64,000 nucleotides of DNA, from contig JALESO010000032.1 of the NCBI GenBank assembly GCA_022781925.1, positions 29,445 through 93,444 on the forward strand. The letters are read 5' to 3'. Source of the DNA: Lachnospiraceae bacterium. Its GTDB lineage: Bacteria > Bacillota > Clostridia > Lachnospirales > Lachnospiraceae. Below, piece after piece: positions 8,687 through 17,561 of the stretch. The stretch's first letter is position 1. Each line of letters starts with the position of its first letter. The position numbers and the translations under genes are program-made. The notes under the pieces were generated by a model. The model ran no database searches, was not told the DNA's origin, and was given only the letters and a program-made list of their open reading frames with translations.

Positions 8687-10345
8687 CTATAACAGATGGA
8701 ACTTCTTCGCAATGCGGATCAGCAGTTCTCCCTTCGGGAAACTGTGCAGTTCTTCTTCTGTCAGTCCTTTGATCAGCAACAGCGCAGCCGCATAGACAAC
8801 CATACCGACCAGTACGGAGATCACGGTACTGATGGCATTGCTGTGTAATACTTTATGGCAGACAAAATATGCCGCATATACCACGACACCCATGATCACA
8901 GATGCAATGGCCGGCTTTACAAATGTTTTTGCAACATCTGGTTTAAATCCGGAGTATTTCCGCACGGACAGACCGTTTAAAATACACATGATCAGTGAAA
9001 ATGCAATGGTTCCGATACAGATACCATAGATCTTCAGATCCAGTCCGAACATACATGCCGCAATGACACCCGCATGAAGCACAAGTGCCACAGAAGCGTT
9101 GCGGACCGGGATCCGCATCCGGTCAATTCCCTGTAATACTGCATTGGACAGGGTGGAAATGGAATAGAAAATAACACTGATTCCACCTGCCTGCAGCAGA
9201 TGTCCTGCCAGCGGGCCTGAACCTGGGAACAAAAGCTGGATGATTGGATTTGCCAGCACCATGATACCTGCGGTACACGGCATGGCAACTACCATGATAA
9301 AACGCATAGACATACCGATTTTTGACCGTACCTGATCATCGTCCTTCTGTGCAAAAGCTGCTGCCAGTGCCGGAACACAGGAAGCCGCAAGTGCCGTGGA
9401 AATAGAGATCGGCACATTGGTCAGAACTCTGTATTTACCGGAGAAAATGCCCCACCATTCAGAGACATTCGTCGCAGAATAGCCCTGTACCGTTGCAATA
9501 TTTTTAAATAACCACTGATCCACGATGGAGACCAGATTGTAGATGGTAGTGCTGAGCAATACCGGAACAATGGTACCGATCAAGATACCAAAAATCACAC
9601 GGTAAGATTCCGGCTGTTTTTTGCCAATCTTGTTTTCCCGTTTCATTGCCTTGCGGAATTTCGGAAGGAACATGGAAAATACAAAGATGATAAAGGCCAG
9701 TCCACACAGTGCACCCACGCTGGTTCCGAGGGTTCCGCCCGCTGCACCGTAAGCCGCATCATAATGCTCTTTGCTTCCGAGTACCGTTGCGATCCGTTTA
9801 CCATAGGCGAACAGCACATAGGCTGCGCCTACACTGACTACCGCATTGACGATCTGTTCGATGATCTGTGACACCGCACTGGGGATCATGGTTCCCATAC
9901 CCTGGAAAAATCCACGGAATACACCGAGCACAGCCACGATGATCAGTGTCGGAGCCAATACCTGCAGCGCGTAGACACCAAGAGGTGTCTGAAACAGCCG
10001 GGTCAGTTCCTCTGCTCCAAAGAACACGACTACACATGCCGCCGTACCGGTGATCAGTGCAAATGCCATGGCACCTTTGAATACACGGTACGCATTCTGC
10101 TTCTCACCATTTGAAATTCGTGCCGAAACCATTTTGGATACAGCCATCGGAAGGCTGTAAGAAGAGATCAGTAACAGCAGACTGTATATCTCATACGCAC
10201 AGCTGTAATAATCATTTCCATGATCTCCGATGATCGCAGTCAGCGGGATCCGGTAAACAAGACCGATGACCCTGCTGACAAGTGATGCAACCGCAAGAAT
10301 GGATCCCTGCACCAAAAAACTTGTATCATTTTTCTTCTTACTCAT
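8687..10345 (-). CDS. SpoVB/MurJ-like polysaccharide or lipid flippase (MOP superfamily)
   Basis: A 552-residue integral membrane protein with about 14 hydrophobic segments and the N-terminal GSILAVASLVSRVIGLVYRIP pattern of the SpoVB/YtgP branch of MOP exporters. These proteins flip lipid-linked cell-wall precursors or polysaccharide units across the membrane; SpoVB is needed for spore cortex synthesis in Bacillus. It is a single gene with a Shine-Dalgarno AGAGG before the ATG. A perfect 8-bp hairpin (10357-10376) lies between it and the upstream lipoprotein gene. Which precursor it handles (MurJ-like, SpoVB-like or capsule) cannot be told from the sequence. Confidence 0.85.
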   Translation of the reverse strand: MSKKKNDTSFLVQGSILAVASLVSRVIGLVYRIPLTAIIGDHGNDYYSCAYEIYSLLLLISSYSLPMAVSKMVSARISNGEKQNAYRVFKGAMAFALITGTAACVVVFFGAEELTRLFQTPLGVYALQVLAPTLIIVAVLGVFRGFFQGMGTMIPSAVSQIIEQIVNAVVSVGAAYVLFAYGKRIATVLGSKEHYDAAYGAAGGTLGTSVGALCGLAFIIFVFSMFLPKFRKAMKRENKIGKKQPESYRVIFGILIGTIVPVLLSTTIYNLVSIVDQWLFKNIATVQGYSATNVSEWWGIFSGKYRVLTNVPISISTALAASCVPALAAAFAQKDDDQVRSKIGMSMRFIMVVAMPCTAGIMVLANPIIQLLFPGSGPLAGHLLQAGGISVIFYSISTLSNAVLQGIDRMRIPVRNASVALVLHAGVIAACMFGLDLKIYGICIGTIAFSLIMCILNGLSVRKYSGFKPDVAKTFVKPAIASVIMGVVVYAAYFVCHKVLHSNAISTVISVLVGMVVYAAALLLIKGLTEEELHSFPKGELLIRIAKKFHLL

Positions 10346-10356
10346 AAAATAACCTC

Positions 10357-10376
10357 TTTTCCTGCTTTCAGGAAAA
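10357..10376 (-). other. Short perfect hairpin in the leader of the flippase gene
   Basis: TTTTCCTG and CAGGAAAA form an 8-bp stem with a 4-base loop about 12-31 bases upstream of the flippase start codon. It could act as a weak terminator of an upstream transcript or shape the flippase leader. No T-run follows it in the sense direction. Confidence 0.35.
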
Positions 10377-10396
10377 CGCAGTATCGTTTGAGCAGC

Positions 10397-11524
10397 TTAT
10401 CTGTTTGCATACTCTTCCTCGCTTGGATAAAAAGCGATCTTATCTGCATAGGTATCTTCGGTCACACATACCCATGTTTTTCCCTGATTTAACTGAATCT
10501 CAGATCCGTCCTCTTTGTAATATCTGGTCGGAGACTGCAGAGAATCTTTCTTCCATGTCACCGGAATAGCTGCCCCGTTGGTAATGTAATAACCGGAACC
10601 GCCTTTCATGGTTTCCATGTTCAGATATTCATCCTCGCTGCTCATCCGATTCCACTCGCAGATCTGGATAATAATATTTTTGACTTCAACCTGCTTGCCG
10701 TTATTGCCGTCTGTCTGAGCCGCACCATTCTGGAAACGTTTGTATAAACCGGTCTCACTGTCATAGACAAACCACGGTTTATTTACCAGATATCCCGGTT
10801 CCACTACCGTCGCCGGTGTGCCATCCGTCAGGAATAACTGCTGATCGTCGTCTTCTACAAATTTATAATGTCCGGAATAATCTGCCGCATGCTGCGTCTC
10901 ATATCCCTTGGTAGCAATACCTGCCACAATTCCTTCCCCGGTGGTATATGCATTGTGCGGTGCCTTACGGCTGGAGTCACGTTTATACATGACTTTTTCC
11001 ACGCTGCCATCCAGACCGCTCAGATTATTCACATAATCCTGGGACAGGATCTCAACCGCATATTTTGCCTGACCGTAATGTGCATAAATGGCATCAAACT
11101 CCAGTGCCCAGTGCACATAGTAATGACGGCAGCTGCGGATGGACATGACTTTTTCCAGATTTGCGTAATCCTGGAAAATAGCCATCAGACGTGTCTCCTG
11201 TCCTTCCACGGCAGCTTCATAAATAATGTCCGCATCCGTGATGCCATACTGTGGTGTTGCGATCTTTGTATTGCCAAGCATAACTGCCAGCGGACGCTGG
11301 TTCGCAATAGCCTCGTCGATCCATTCACCCGTCAGATAACTGCGTGCCATTCCTTCCGGAACCGCCGGTTCTTCCGGCTCGCTCACCGGTTCTTCCTCCG
11401 GTTCAGATACCGAACTCTCCTGAACCGTATCTGACATAGCCGGTGTTTCTTCTTTTTTTCCACAACCGGCCAGCAGTGACAGTGACATAACCCCAAGTAA
11501 AATCATTGCAAGTGCTTTTTTCAT
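10397..11524 (-). CDS. yerB: DUF3048 (YerB-like) lipoprotein
   Basis: A 375-residue secreted lipoprotein. Residues 1-20 are a signal peptide ending in the lipobox LLAG before Cys21, followed by a Glu/Pro/Ser-rich spacer to about residue 60. The body carries the DUF3048 pattern of YerB (for example RPLAVMLGNTKIATPQYGI and SIRSCRHYYVHWALEFDAIYAHYGQ) and a C-terminal domain ending in an NQGKTWVCVTEDTY stretch. Bacillus YerB is a lipoprotein of unclear function. The flippase gene follows 51 bases downstream. Confidence 0.88.
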   Translation of the reverse strand: MKKALAMILLGVMSLSLLAGCGKKEETPAMSDTVQESSVSEPEEEPVSEPEEPAVPEGMARSYLTGEWIDEAIANQRPLAVMLGNTKIATPQYGITDADIIYEAAVEGQETRLMAIFQDYANLEKVMSIRSCRHYYVHWALEFDAIYAHYGQAKYAVEILSQDYVNNLSGLDGSVEKVMYKRDSSRKAPHNAYTTGEGIVAGIATKGYETQHAADYSGHYKFVEDDDQQLFLTDGTPATVVEPGYLVNKPWFVYDSETGLYKRFQNGAAQTDGNNGKQVEVKNIIIQICEWNRMSSEDEYLNMETMKGGSGYYITNGAAIPVTWKKDSLQSPTRYYKEDGSEIQLNQGKTWVCVTEDTYADKIAFYPSEEEYANR

Positions 11525-11543
11525 AATTCTTCTCTCTTTCTTT

Positions 11544-12041
11544 TTATCTTGTAATCTTTAAGGTATCAAGAATTTCCCGCTGATGGGCTTCCATCAGAGC
11601 CGCATCCTCCGGCACCATATGGTCATATCCCATCAGGTGCAGCATACTGTGCGTGATCAGAAACGCATATTCCCGTTTCACGCTGTGTCCGTATTCTTCG
11701 GCCTGCGCATATACCCGCGGTACACAGATCACGATATCCCCAAGTAATACTTCCTGTGTATCCGGATTCACACAGTCATCCAGCTGATCGTCCACGCCGT
11801 CAAAATCCGCCGGGTACTCATAGGCGATCATCGGAAAAGACAATACATCCGTAGGTGCATCGATCTGCCTCGTCTCCAGATTGATCTCATGGATCCGTTC
11901 CTCATCCACCAGAGTGAGGTTTACTTCCGCTTCATAAGGAAAGCCTTCGCTGTCCAGCGACTGCTCGATCACAGTCTGCGCCAGTTTCTTATAATGAAAT
12001 GAAAAACCGGGCGTTGTTTCACAGATGATATTAATGGTCAT
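11544..12041 (-). CDS. ybeY: Endoribonuclease YbeY (16S rRNA maturation)
   Basis: YbeY is a zinc-dependent endoribonuclease needed for 16S rRNA 3'-end maturation and ribosome quality control. At 165 residues it has normal length, with the metal-binding signature HSMLHLMGYDH near residue 126, whose three His residues match the HxxxHxxxxxH motif. The frame is open to 12083, but the ATG at 12041, preceded by AGAGGAAAACGC, gives the usual N-terminus and overlaps the end of phoH by 11 bases. The arrangement yqfC-yqfD-phoH-ybeY is the standard one in sporulating Firmicutes. Confidence 0.95.
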   Translation of the reverse strand: MTINIICETTPGFSFHYKKLAQTVIEQSLDSEGFPYEAEVNLTLVDEERIHEINLETRQIDAPTDVLSFPMIAYEYPADFDGVDDQLDDCVNPDTQEVLLGDIVICVPRVYAQAEEYGHSVKREYAFLITHSMLHLMGYDHMVPEDAALMEAHQREILDTLKITR

Positions 12042-13053
12042 TGCGTTTTCCTCTGCTTTCTCTCTTGCCGGAACGTCCCGCACGTTCCTTTTTTAACTGT
12101 GCATTTTCATATTCATCATATGCTTTGACGATCTTCTGTACCAGCGGATGACGGACAACGTCCTGACTGGTGAGTTTACAGAATGCGATATCGTCCACTT
12201 TCTGTAACACACGCATGGCAACATCCAGACCGGACTTGGCACCCGGTGCCAGATCCTTCTGTGAAGCATCACCGGTGACAACCACCTTGGAGCCGAAACC
12301 GATACGTGTCAGGAACATCTTCATCTGCGCCGGCGTCGTATTCTGTGCTTCATCCAGAATGATGAAGGCATTATCCAGTGTACGACCACGCATATAAGCA
12401 AGGGGTGCTACTTCAATGAGTCCTTTTTCCTGGTTCTTTATAAAACTCTCCGCTCCCATAATCTGATACAGGGCATCGTACAGCGGACGCAGATACGGAT
12501 CGATCTTGCTCTGTAAGTCTCCCGGAAGAAATCCGAGTTTTTCTCCCGCCTCAATGGCCGGTCTTGTCAGAATGATCCTGCTGACCTCCTCATTTTTAAA
12601 TGCAGTGATCGCCATCGCCATTGCCAGGTATGTTTTTCCGGTTCCTGCCGGTCCGATTCCAAATACGATCATTTTATCCCGAATCTGATCTACATAATCT
12701 TTCTGGCCCAGCGTCTTTGGTTTTACCGGTTTTCCCTGGACAGTATGACAGATAATCTCGCTGTCAGCCTCCAGAAGCGGATGATTTTTGGAACATCCGC
12801 ACGTTTCCAGTGCGTAAGTAACCGTCTGCTCCGTGATATCATTGCCCTTTTTGGACATGGCAAGCAGATCACTCATCACGGACTGCGCCTTCTGCACGTT
12901 CTCGTCACTTCCCATGATCTTCAGGCTTCCGTCACGGACCACCATTGTAACCTGCAGATATTTTTCAATCTGCTTTAACCAGGCATCAAACTTTCCGAAT
13001 ACATTTGACATATGTTCAATCGGAATGTCCAACATTTGTTGTGTCAATTCCAT
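12031..13053 (-). CDS. phoH: PhoH-family ATPase (PhoL/YbeZ-like)
   Basis: A 340-residue PhoH-like NTPase, the usual partner of YbeY and thought to act in RNA metabolism. Walker A GPAGTGKT is at residues 134-141 and a Walker B FIILDEAQN lies near residue 233. The N-terminal 100 residues contain a KH-like region as in other family members. Choosing the ATG at 13053 produces a 38-base overlap with the end of yqfD. I keep it because the N-terminal IPIEH...NVFGKFD pattern is conserved in the family and starts before the alternative ATG at 13011. The C-terminus is basic. Confidence 0.93.
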   Translation of the reverse strand: MELTQQMLDIPIEHMSNVFGKFDAWLKQIEKYLQVTMVVRDGSLKIMGSDENVQKAQSVMSDLLAMSKKGNDITEQTVTYALETCGCSKNHPLLEADSEIICHTVQGKPVKPKTLGQKDYVDQIRDKMIVFGIGPAGTGKTYLAMAMAITAFKNEEVSRIILTRPAIEAGEKLGFLPGDLQSKIDPYLRPLYDALYQIMGAESFIKNQEKGLIEVAPLAYMRGRTLDNAFIILDEAQNTTPAQMKMFLTRIGFGSKVVVTGDASQKDLAPGAKSGLDVAMRVLQKVDDIAFCKLTSQDVVRHPLVQKIVKAYDEYENAQLKKERAGRSGKRESRGKRNDH

Positions 13054-14281
13054 ATGTGCCAGTTCCTTCCTGTTTCTTCATCTTTTCTGTCTCTGTCCGC
13101 CGGGTCGCTTTCACCAGCGCATCCAGAGATCCTTCCACAGATATTTCTGTGGCACTCGCTTTTATAATAACACTATTTTCCTGTATTTGAATAGCGTTTT
13201 TTTCTAAATTCTTACAATAATCCGCTAGACGCAGCTGCGCGATCTGACAGATTTCCTCTCTGGAGCAGGGAATTTCCTGCCATTTGCAGGCCTCCTGCGT
13301 CCTTACGATCAGCTGAAACGGCAGATAAAAATCTCTTCCGATCCGCGGATCATAATACACACTGTCGCACACCATTTCCTCTTTGACGGTATCAAACAGA
13401 TGCATCTGATACGTTCCAAACACCAGAGAGATGCCGTACCGTTTGCTTCCCGTCTTTTGCAGCACTCTCTTTGTCATTGGAAATGCATCTTTATAAGGAA
13501 GCGTTGTCCGGATCCAGACATCCGCATCCGAAGAACAATACTCGTAATCACTGATCTCGCCACTGTCATTTTCCAGGGGAAGCGCCCCGGAAACCACAAT
13601 CGTCCCGGCTTCCACATAATCTCCATTGGCAACCAGCGGCGTTCCCTGACGCACCACAATAGACTCCACCGTGCCTTCCACATCCGTCACCAGATCCGTC
13701 GCCGCATCCGCTTCCTCACCGGCAGATCCTGTGCCGGTCTGTTCCGTCAGCCGTTCCTGGATATCCACATACAGACGTGTGCCGGATATCCGGACCGACA
13801 CCCAGGTGATGTCATCAAATGCCCGGCGCAGCAGCGTTTCTGTTTTCTCGCAGTCAACACCCCGCTTCCAGCTGCCATAGCCAATCCCGGATTCTGCCAG
13901 AAAATCCCGCAGTACCTGTCCGGAATATCTGCTGTTTCCGGATATCTCAACCGCCCAGATAAACTGTGCCATCAAAAGCAGGATCACAAAGAGACTGCCA
14001 AGTCCCACGAAGAAGAACCGGTGATGACGGTAGCGGTGCAGCAGAAACGGAACCCCGACACGCTTCAGGATCCGGATCCTGGTTCCGCTTTTTCGCAGCA
14101 TCGGTTTCAGTTTCCGAAAGGCCGGCAGACTGATATAAAAGGTATACCCTTCCTCTGTCTGTTCCATATTCCATAAAATAATATCCGCATTTCCGCACAG
14201 ATTGAAAAACCGCTCCGGAGAATACCCGGTCAGTCGGACAAGCAGATACCCGCGAAAGAATTTCATCACTTTTAATATCAT
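13016..14281 (-). CDS. yqfD: Sporulation protein YqfD
   Basis: YqfD is a sigma-E-controlled sporulation protein in Bacillus, needed for efficient sporulation, with unknown biochemistry. At 421 residues it fits the family. The N-terminal cytoplasmic part (1-88) is followed by one membrane segment at about residues 89-111, then an extracytoplasmic domain with an RLYVDIQE stretch and a long beta-rich region. The tail is Lys/Glu-rich. It lies 12 bases downstream of yqfC and overlaps phoH at its 3' end, so the block is one operon. Confidence 0.93.
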   Translation of the reverse strand: MILKVMKFFRGYLLVRLTGYSPERFFNLCGNADIILWNMEQTEEGYTFYISLPAFRKLKPMLRKSGTRIRILKRVGVPFLLHRYRHHRFFFVGLGSLFVILLLMAQFIWAVEISGNSRYSGQVLRDFLAESGIGYGSWKRGVDCEKTETLLRRAFDDITWVSVRISGTRLYVDIQERLTEQTGTGSAGEEADAATDLVTDVEGTVESIVVRQGTPLVANGDYVEAGTIVVSGALPLENDSGEISDYEYCSSDADVWIRTTLPYKDAFPMTKRVLQKTGSKRYGISLVFGTYQMHLFDTVKEEMVCDSVYYDPRIGRDFYLPFQLIVRTQEACKWQEIPCSREEICQIAQLRLADYCKNLEKNAIQIQENSVIIKASATEISVEGSLDALVKATRRTETEKMKKQEGTGTYGIDTTNVGHSD

Positions 14282-14293
14282 GCAGACCTCTCC

Positions 14294-14575
14294 TCACATG
14301 CCATATTCCAGTCTGTCGATCTGTCCGGTGATTTTCATATCATCGTTGGTATAATAATCAATCTTTAATTCTCTGCCGGTGATTTCCAGCTGGCCGTGTT
14401 TTAACAGCAGCCGGATCTTATCCTGCCGGTATTCCAAAATTCCTTTATAATTTTCAATTACCAGATCGGTCCGTCCGGTAACGGTGACAACGGATGCCCC
14501 GAGCATCAGGTCTCCGGGCAGTTCCAGGCTTTTTGTCAGCTGCCTGGTCAGATGTTCTCTTTTTTCTTTCCTCAT
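14294..14575 (-). CDS. yqfC: Sporulation protein YqfC (YabP family)
   Basis: A small protein of the YabP/YqfC family, expressed in the mother cell during sporulation; biochemistry unknown. The core LVIENYKGILEYRQDKIRL matches the family pattern of a short beta-sheet domain. At 93 residues from the ATG at 14575 it has the family's usual size. A GTG eight codons upstream (14599) has a slightly better Shine-Dalgarno-like AAAGAG, so the start is uncertain. yqfD follows 12 bases later. Confidence 0.85.
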   Translation of the reverse strand: MRKEKREHLTRQLTKSLELPGDLMLGASVVTVTGRTDLVIENYKGILEYRQDKIRLLLKHGQLEITGRELKIDYYTNDDMKITGQIDRLEYGM

Positions 14576-14649
14576 GCTAACAGTATATGAAGAAATCACA
14601 GCGGTATCACTCTTTGTTCTGTTTTTACTTTCACATTTTCTTAATCATT

Positions 14650-15129
14650 TTATTTGTGATATGGTTCCCCGCTGCTGATCCGATATGCACGATACACCTG
14701 CTCCAGCAGGATCACCCGCATCAGCTGATGCGGAAACGTCATATCCGAAAAACTGAGCAGCATGTCAGCCCGCGCCAGCACCGCATCCGAAAGTCCCAGA
14801 GAACCTCCGATCACAAAGCCGATATCGCTGACTCCATGCAGCCCCAGCGTCTCAATTTTCTCCGAAAATGCCACCGAATCCAGTTTTTTCCCCTGAATGG
14901 CCAGTGCGATGATAAAACTTCCATCTTTCATCTGTTTGAGCAGACGTTCTCCTTCCTTTTCCTTAATCTGTCTGTTTTCTGTTTCACTGGCATGGTCAGG
15001 CGTCTTCTCATCCGCCACTTCCACAATCTTCAATTTGCAATACCGGCCCAGCCGCTGTTCATATTCCTCAATGGCCTGACGGTAAAATTTTTCTTTTATT
15101 TTTCCTACGGTATAAATTGTAATATTCAT
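14650..15129 (-). CDS. rlmH: 23S rRNA pseudouridine-1915 N3-methyltransferase RlmH
   Basis: RlmH methylates pseudouridine 1915 of 23S rRNA on assembled 70S ribosomes using S-adenosylmethionine. It is a SPOUT (knotted) methyltransferase. The 159-residue length is exact for the family. Visible signatures are [13 protein letters not shown] near residue 105, and the C-terminal [20 protein letters not shown] with the terminal [11 protein letters not shown] tail, whose last Tyr-His-Lys contributes to the active site. It is separated from yqfC by about 75 bases and is divergent from xpt. Confidence 0.97.
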   Translation of the reverse strand: MNITIYTVGKIKEKFYRQAIEEYEQRLGRYCKLKIVEVADEKTPDHASETENRQIKEKEGERLLKQMKDGSFIIALAIQGKKLDSVAFSEKIETLGLHGVSDIGFVIGGSLGLSDAVLARADMLLSFSDMTFPHQLMRVILLEQVYRAYRISSGEPYHK

Positions 15130-15265
15130 GCCAACTATTATTTCACAGGGGCAAATTTATGTAAAGGGAAAATCAGAAAATTATTTTTCTTCGTTCTGAT
15201 TTTGGATGGGCTTTTCAAAAAGATACAAAAAAGTAAGCGTTAGGCTTTTTTATGTAAAAAATATG

Positions 15266-15274
15266 TGCTATAAT
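15266..15274 (+). promoter_or_regulatory. Extended -10 promoter for xpt
   Basis: TGC followed directly by TATAAT makes an extended -10 element about 55 bases before the xpt start. No good -35 hexamer is visible 17 bases upstream, only a T-rich stretch. I looked for the purine riboswitch commonly found before xpt in Firmicutes and saw no match in this leader. Confidence 0.6.
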
Positions 15275-15329
15275 GATTTTAAATTATTTCGTCCGGGTTT
15301 TTCCGGAAAAAACATATTGGAGGAATATC

Positions 15330-15911
15330 ATGCAGTTACTGGAAGAAAAGATTAAGACAGACGGTGTGGCCGTTAATGAAGATATTTTAAAGGTGGACAG
15401 TTTTATCAACCACAAGGTTGACCCGTTTCTGATGAAAGAGATCGGAAAAGATTTTGCAGCACATTTCGCAAATCAGGGTATCACAAAGATCGTCACCATT
15501 GAAAGCTCAGGTATTGCTCCTGCCCTTACCACTGCGATCGAGATGGAGATTCCGATGGTTATTCTCAAAAAACAGCCATCCAAAGTTTTAAATAAAAACC
15601 TTTACCAGACAATGGTTACTTCTTTTACAAAGGGAACAAGCTATGAGCTGACACTTTCCGCAGAGCAGATCGATGAGACCGATCATGTACTGATCATCGA
15701 TGACTTTCTTGCAAACGGCGAAGCAGCCACCGGTGCGATCCGCCTGTTAAGAAAAGCCCATGCAACCGTAGCCGGTCTCGGTATCCTGATCGAGAAATCT
15801 TTCCAGCCGGGTCGTGACAAATTAACAGAACAGGGCATTCATGTATACTCTCTCGCAAGAATTTCCAAACTTGCTGAAAACCACATTGAATTCATTCCGG
15901 AAGAAGCATAA
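15330..15911 (+). CDS. xpt: Xanthine phosphoribosyltransferase
   Basis: Xpt salvages xanthine by joining it to PRPP to form XMP. At 193 residues it has normal length. The PRPP-binding loop [15 protein letters not shown] is near residue 129, and the start [13 protein letters not shown] is the usual family N-terminus. The frame is open to 15273, but the ATG at 15330 has GGAGGAATATC before it. It is one of few plus-strand genes and appears monocistronic, with a strong terminator 60 bases downstream. The pbuX permease often following xpt is absent here. Confidence 0.96.
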   Translation: MQLLEEKIKTDGVAVNEDILKVDSFINHKVDPFLMKEIGKDFAAHFANQGITKIVTIESSGIAPALTTAIEMEIPMVILKKQPSKVLNKNLYQTMVTSFTKGTSYELTLSAEQIDETDHVLIIDDFLANGEAATGAIRLLRKAHATVAGLGILIEKSFQPGRDKLTEQGIHVYSLARISKLAENHIEFIPEEA

Positions 15912-15973
15912 ACGTGTTCGACTTGAACTCGAATTAAAAAGAAGTTGAAATTTAAACCGACTTTAACCAAATA

Positions 15974-16021
15974 AAAAGCCCTGCGGCAGACGATTTATCC
16001 GATCAATGCCGCAAGGCTTTT
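15974..16021. terminator. Bidirectional terminator between xpt and MATE gene
   Basis: AAAAGCC(C)TGCGGCA and TGCCGCA(A)GGCTTTT form a long stem with an 18-base loop, with a T-run on each strand. It lies between the convergent xpt and MATE genes and can serve both. Confidence 0.85.
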
Positions 16022-16109
16022 CTTATTTGCACAACATATGTAATTTTTGTATGCTATGTAAGCATTTCTAAATTTCCGTTTTTCTGTTCTACACTCTTCC
16101 AGATTCCGG

Positions 16110-17429
16110 TTACTTTTTAATACAGTGCCGGAATGCCGGTATCAGAAAAGCATCCGCAAAGATCCATGCCAGTACGTTCGACAGACAGATTCCGATATAA
16201 CCAAACATCGGAGCCAGCACAATACCCGCAATGGTTCTGGCAGCCATCTCCAGCACACCTGCCGTCATGGCAAAACTTGAAAATCCCATACCCTGAATAG
16301 AAAAACGTACCGTATTTACAAGCGTCAGCAAACAATATCCCAGTGTACTTACTAATAAGAATAAAAACGAATATTCTACTACTTTTGCATTCGGCTCACT
16401 TAAAAACAGCAGCGTCATCGGCTTTCCAAAGAGCAGTACGATCGGAATGCATACCGCAGACCATATAAATCCACAGATGGATGCCTTTTTCAGTCCGTCA
16501 CTGACACGCTCTTTCTTACCTGCACCAATATTCTGTCCCACATATGGCGCCATCGTCTGTCCAAGCGACTCGACCGGGCAGGTGATCAGATTATTGATCT
16601 TCTGGGCTGCTGTCACACCCGCAACTGCTGTGGAACCCAGTGCATTTACAGCTGCTGTGATAACCAGGGAACCGATGGCGGTAATAGAATATTGTAATCC
16701 CATTGGAACACCGATGCTGCAAAGCTGCTTCATATAATGTCCACGGATCCTCCATTCATCTCGTGATCCGTGTAAAATCACAAACTTCTTTTTCATATAA
16801 AACAGACAGATCAGACCGGAAACACCCTGTGAGATCACCGTCGCAATCGCTGCACCTGCCACTCCCAACGGAATCGGGATCATCAGTACAAAGTCCAGTG
16901 CAACATTCATCACGGAAGACAGGATCAGGAAAACCAGAGGTGTTTTCGAATCCCCAAGTGCCCTTGCCACTCCCGCAAGGAAATTATATAAAAACGTACA
17001 TGGAATTCCAAGGAAAATGATCAGTATATAAATATAGGCATACTCAAAAATATCTTCCGGTGTTTTTAATAACACCAGCATATTTCTTGTAAAAATTGAT
17101 ACAAAAAATGTAATGATAATACTGAAAAAAATACAAAGCCATGTACTGTTTGCCACATAGCGTCTCAGTTCCACTTCCTTATTTGCACCAAATGCCTGCG
17201 CGATTGGAATGGAAAAACCATTACAGATACCGATGCAAAACCAGATGATCATAAAATTCAGTGAACCGGTAGCTCCAACCCCGGCCAGAGGCTGCACTCC
17301 CAGAACCTTTCCTACAATCATCGTATCCACCATACTGTACAGTTGCTGAAACAGCATTCCCATACAAAGCGGAATCGCAAAATTTATAATATGCCGCAGG
17401 GTAGAACCTGAAGTCATGTCTTTTGTCAT
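16110..17429 (-). CDS. MATE family efflux transporter
   Basis: A 439-residue Na+- or H+-coupled multidrug/toxin exporter of the MATE family (NorM/DinF-like), with about 12 hydrophobic segments. The N-terminal pattern IPLCMGMLFQQLYSMVDTMIVGK is characteristic, and the two symmetrical halves each begin with such a repeat (second near residue 240, IGVPMGLQYSITAIG). The frame opens at 17447 with a TTG, but the ATG at 17429 has a strong GGAGGAG upstream. The gene is divergent from an AraC-type regulator across about 130 bases, a pairing that suggests local control of export. The substrate cannot be told. Confidence 0.9.
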   Translation of the reverse strand: MTKDMTSGSTLRHIINFAIPLCMGMLFQQLYSMVDTMIVGKVLGVQPLAGVGATGSLNFMIIWFCIGICNGFSIPIAQAFGANKEVELRRYVANSTWLCIFFSIIITFFVSIFTRNMLVLLKTPEDIFEYAYIYILIIFLGIPCTFLYNFLAGVARALGDSKTPLVFLILSSVMNVALDFVLMIPIPLGVAGAAIATVISQGVSGLICLFYMKKKFVILHGSRDEWRIRGHYMKQLCSIGVPMGLQYSITAIGSLVITAAVNALGSTAVAGVTAAQKINNLITCPVESLGQTMAPYVGQNIGAGKKERVSDGLKKASICGFIWSAVCIPIVLLFGKPMTLLFLSEPNAKVVEYSFLFLLVSTLGYCLLTLVNTVRFSIQGMGFSSFAMTAGVLEMAARTIAGIVLAPMFGYIGICLSNVLAWIFADAFLIPAFRHCIKK

Positions 17430-17492
17430 CTTATACTCCTCCCTCAAATCAACATTTCCAAAAGCAAGCTATATACTATATCAAAACAGACC

Positions 17493-17521
17493 TTGCATCC
17501 ATAACAGAACGGACATATAAT
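17493..17521 (+). promoter_or_regulatory. Promoter of the AraC-type regulator
   Basis: TTGCAT at 17493-17498, a 17-base spacer and a perfect TATAAT at 17516-17521, about 40 bases upstream of the regulator start. It lies in the divergent intergenic region with the MATE exporter, so regulator binding here could affect both genes. Confidence 0.7.
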
Positions 17522-17561
17522 ATAACAAACACGACATTTTGACGCTTTTATGGAGATAATT

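Noticed and set aside
13011..13053. Alternative phoH start at 13011 that would avoid overlap with yqfD
   Set aside because: The residues before it are conserved in the family, so the earlier ATG is more likely despite a 38-base overlap.
15130..15329. Purine riboswitch before xpt
   Set aside because: No conserved P1-P3 arrangement or core bases could be found by eye.
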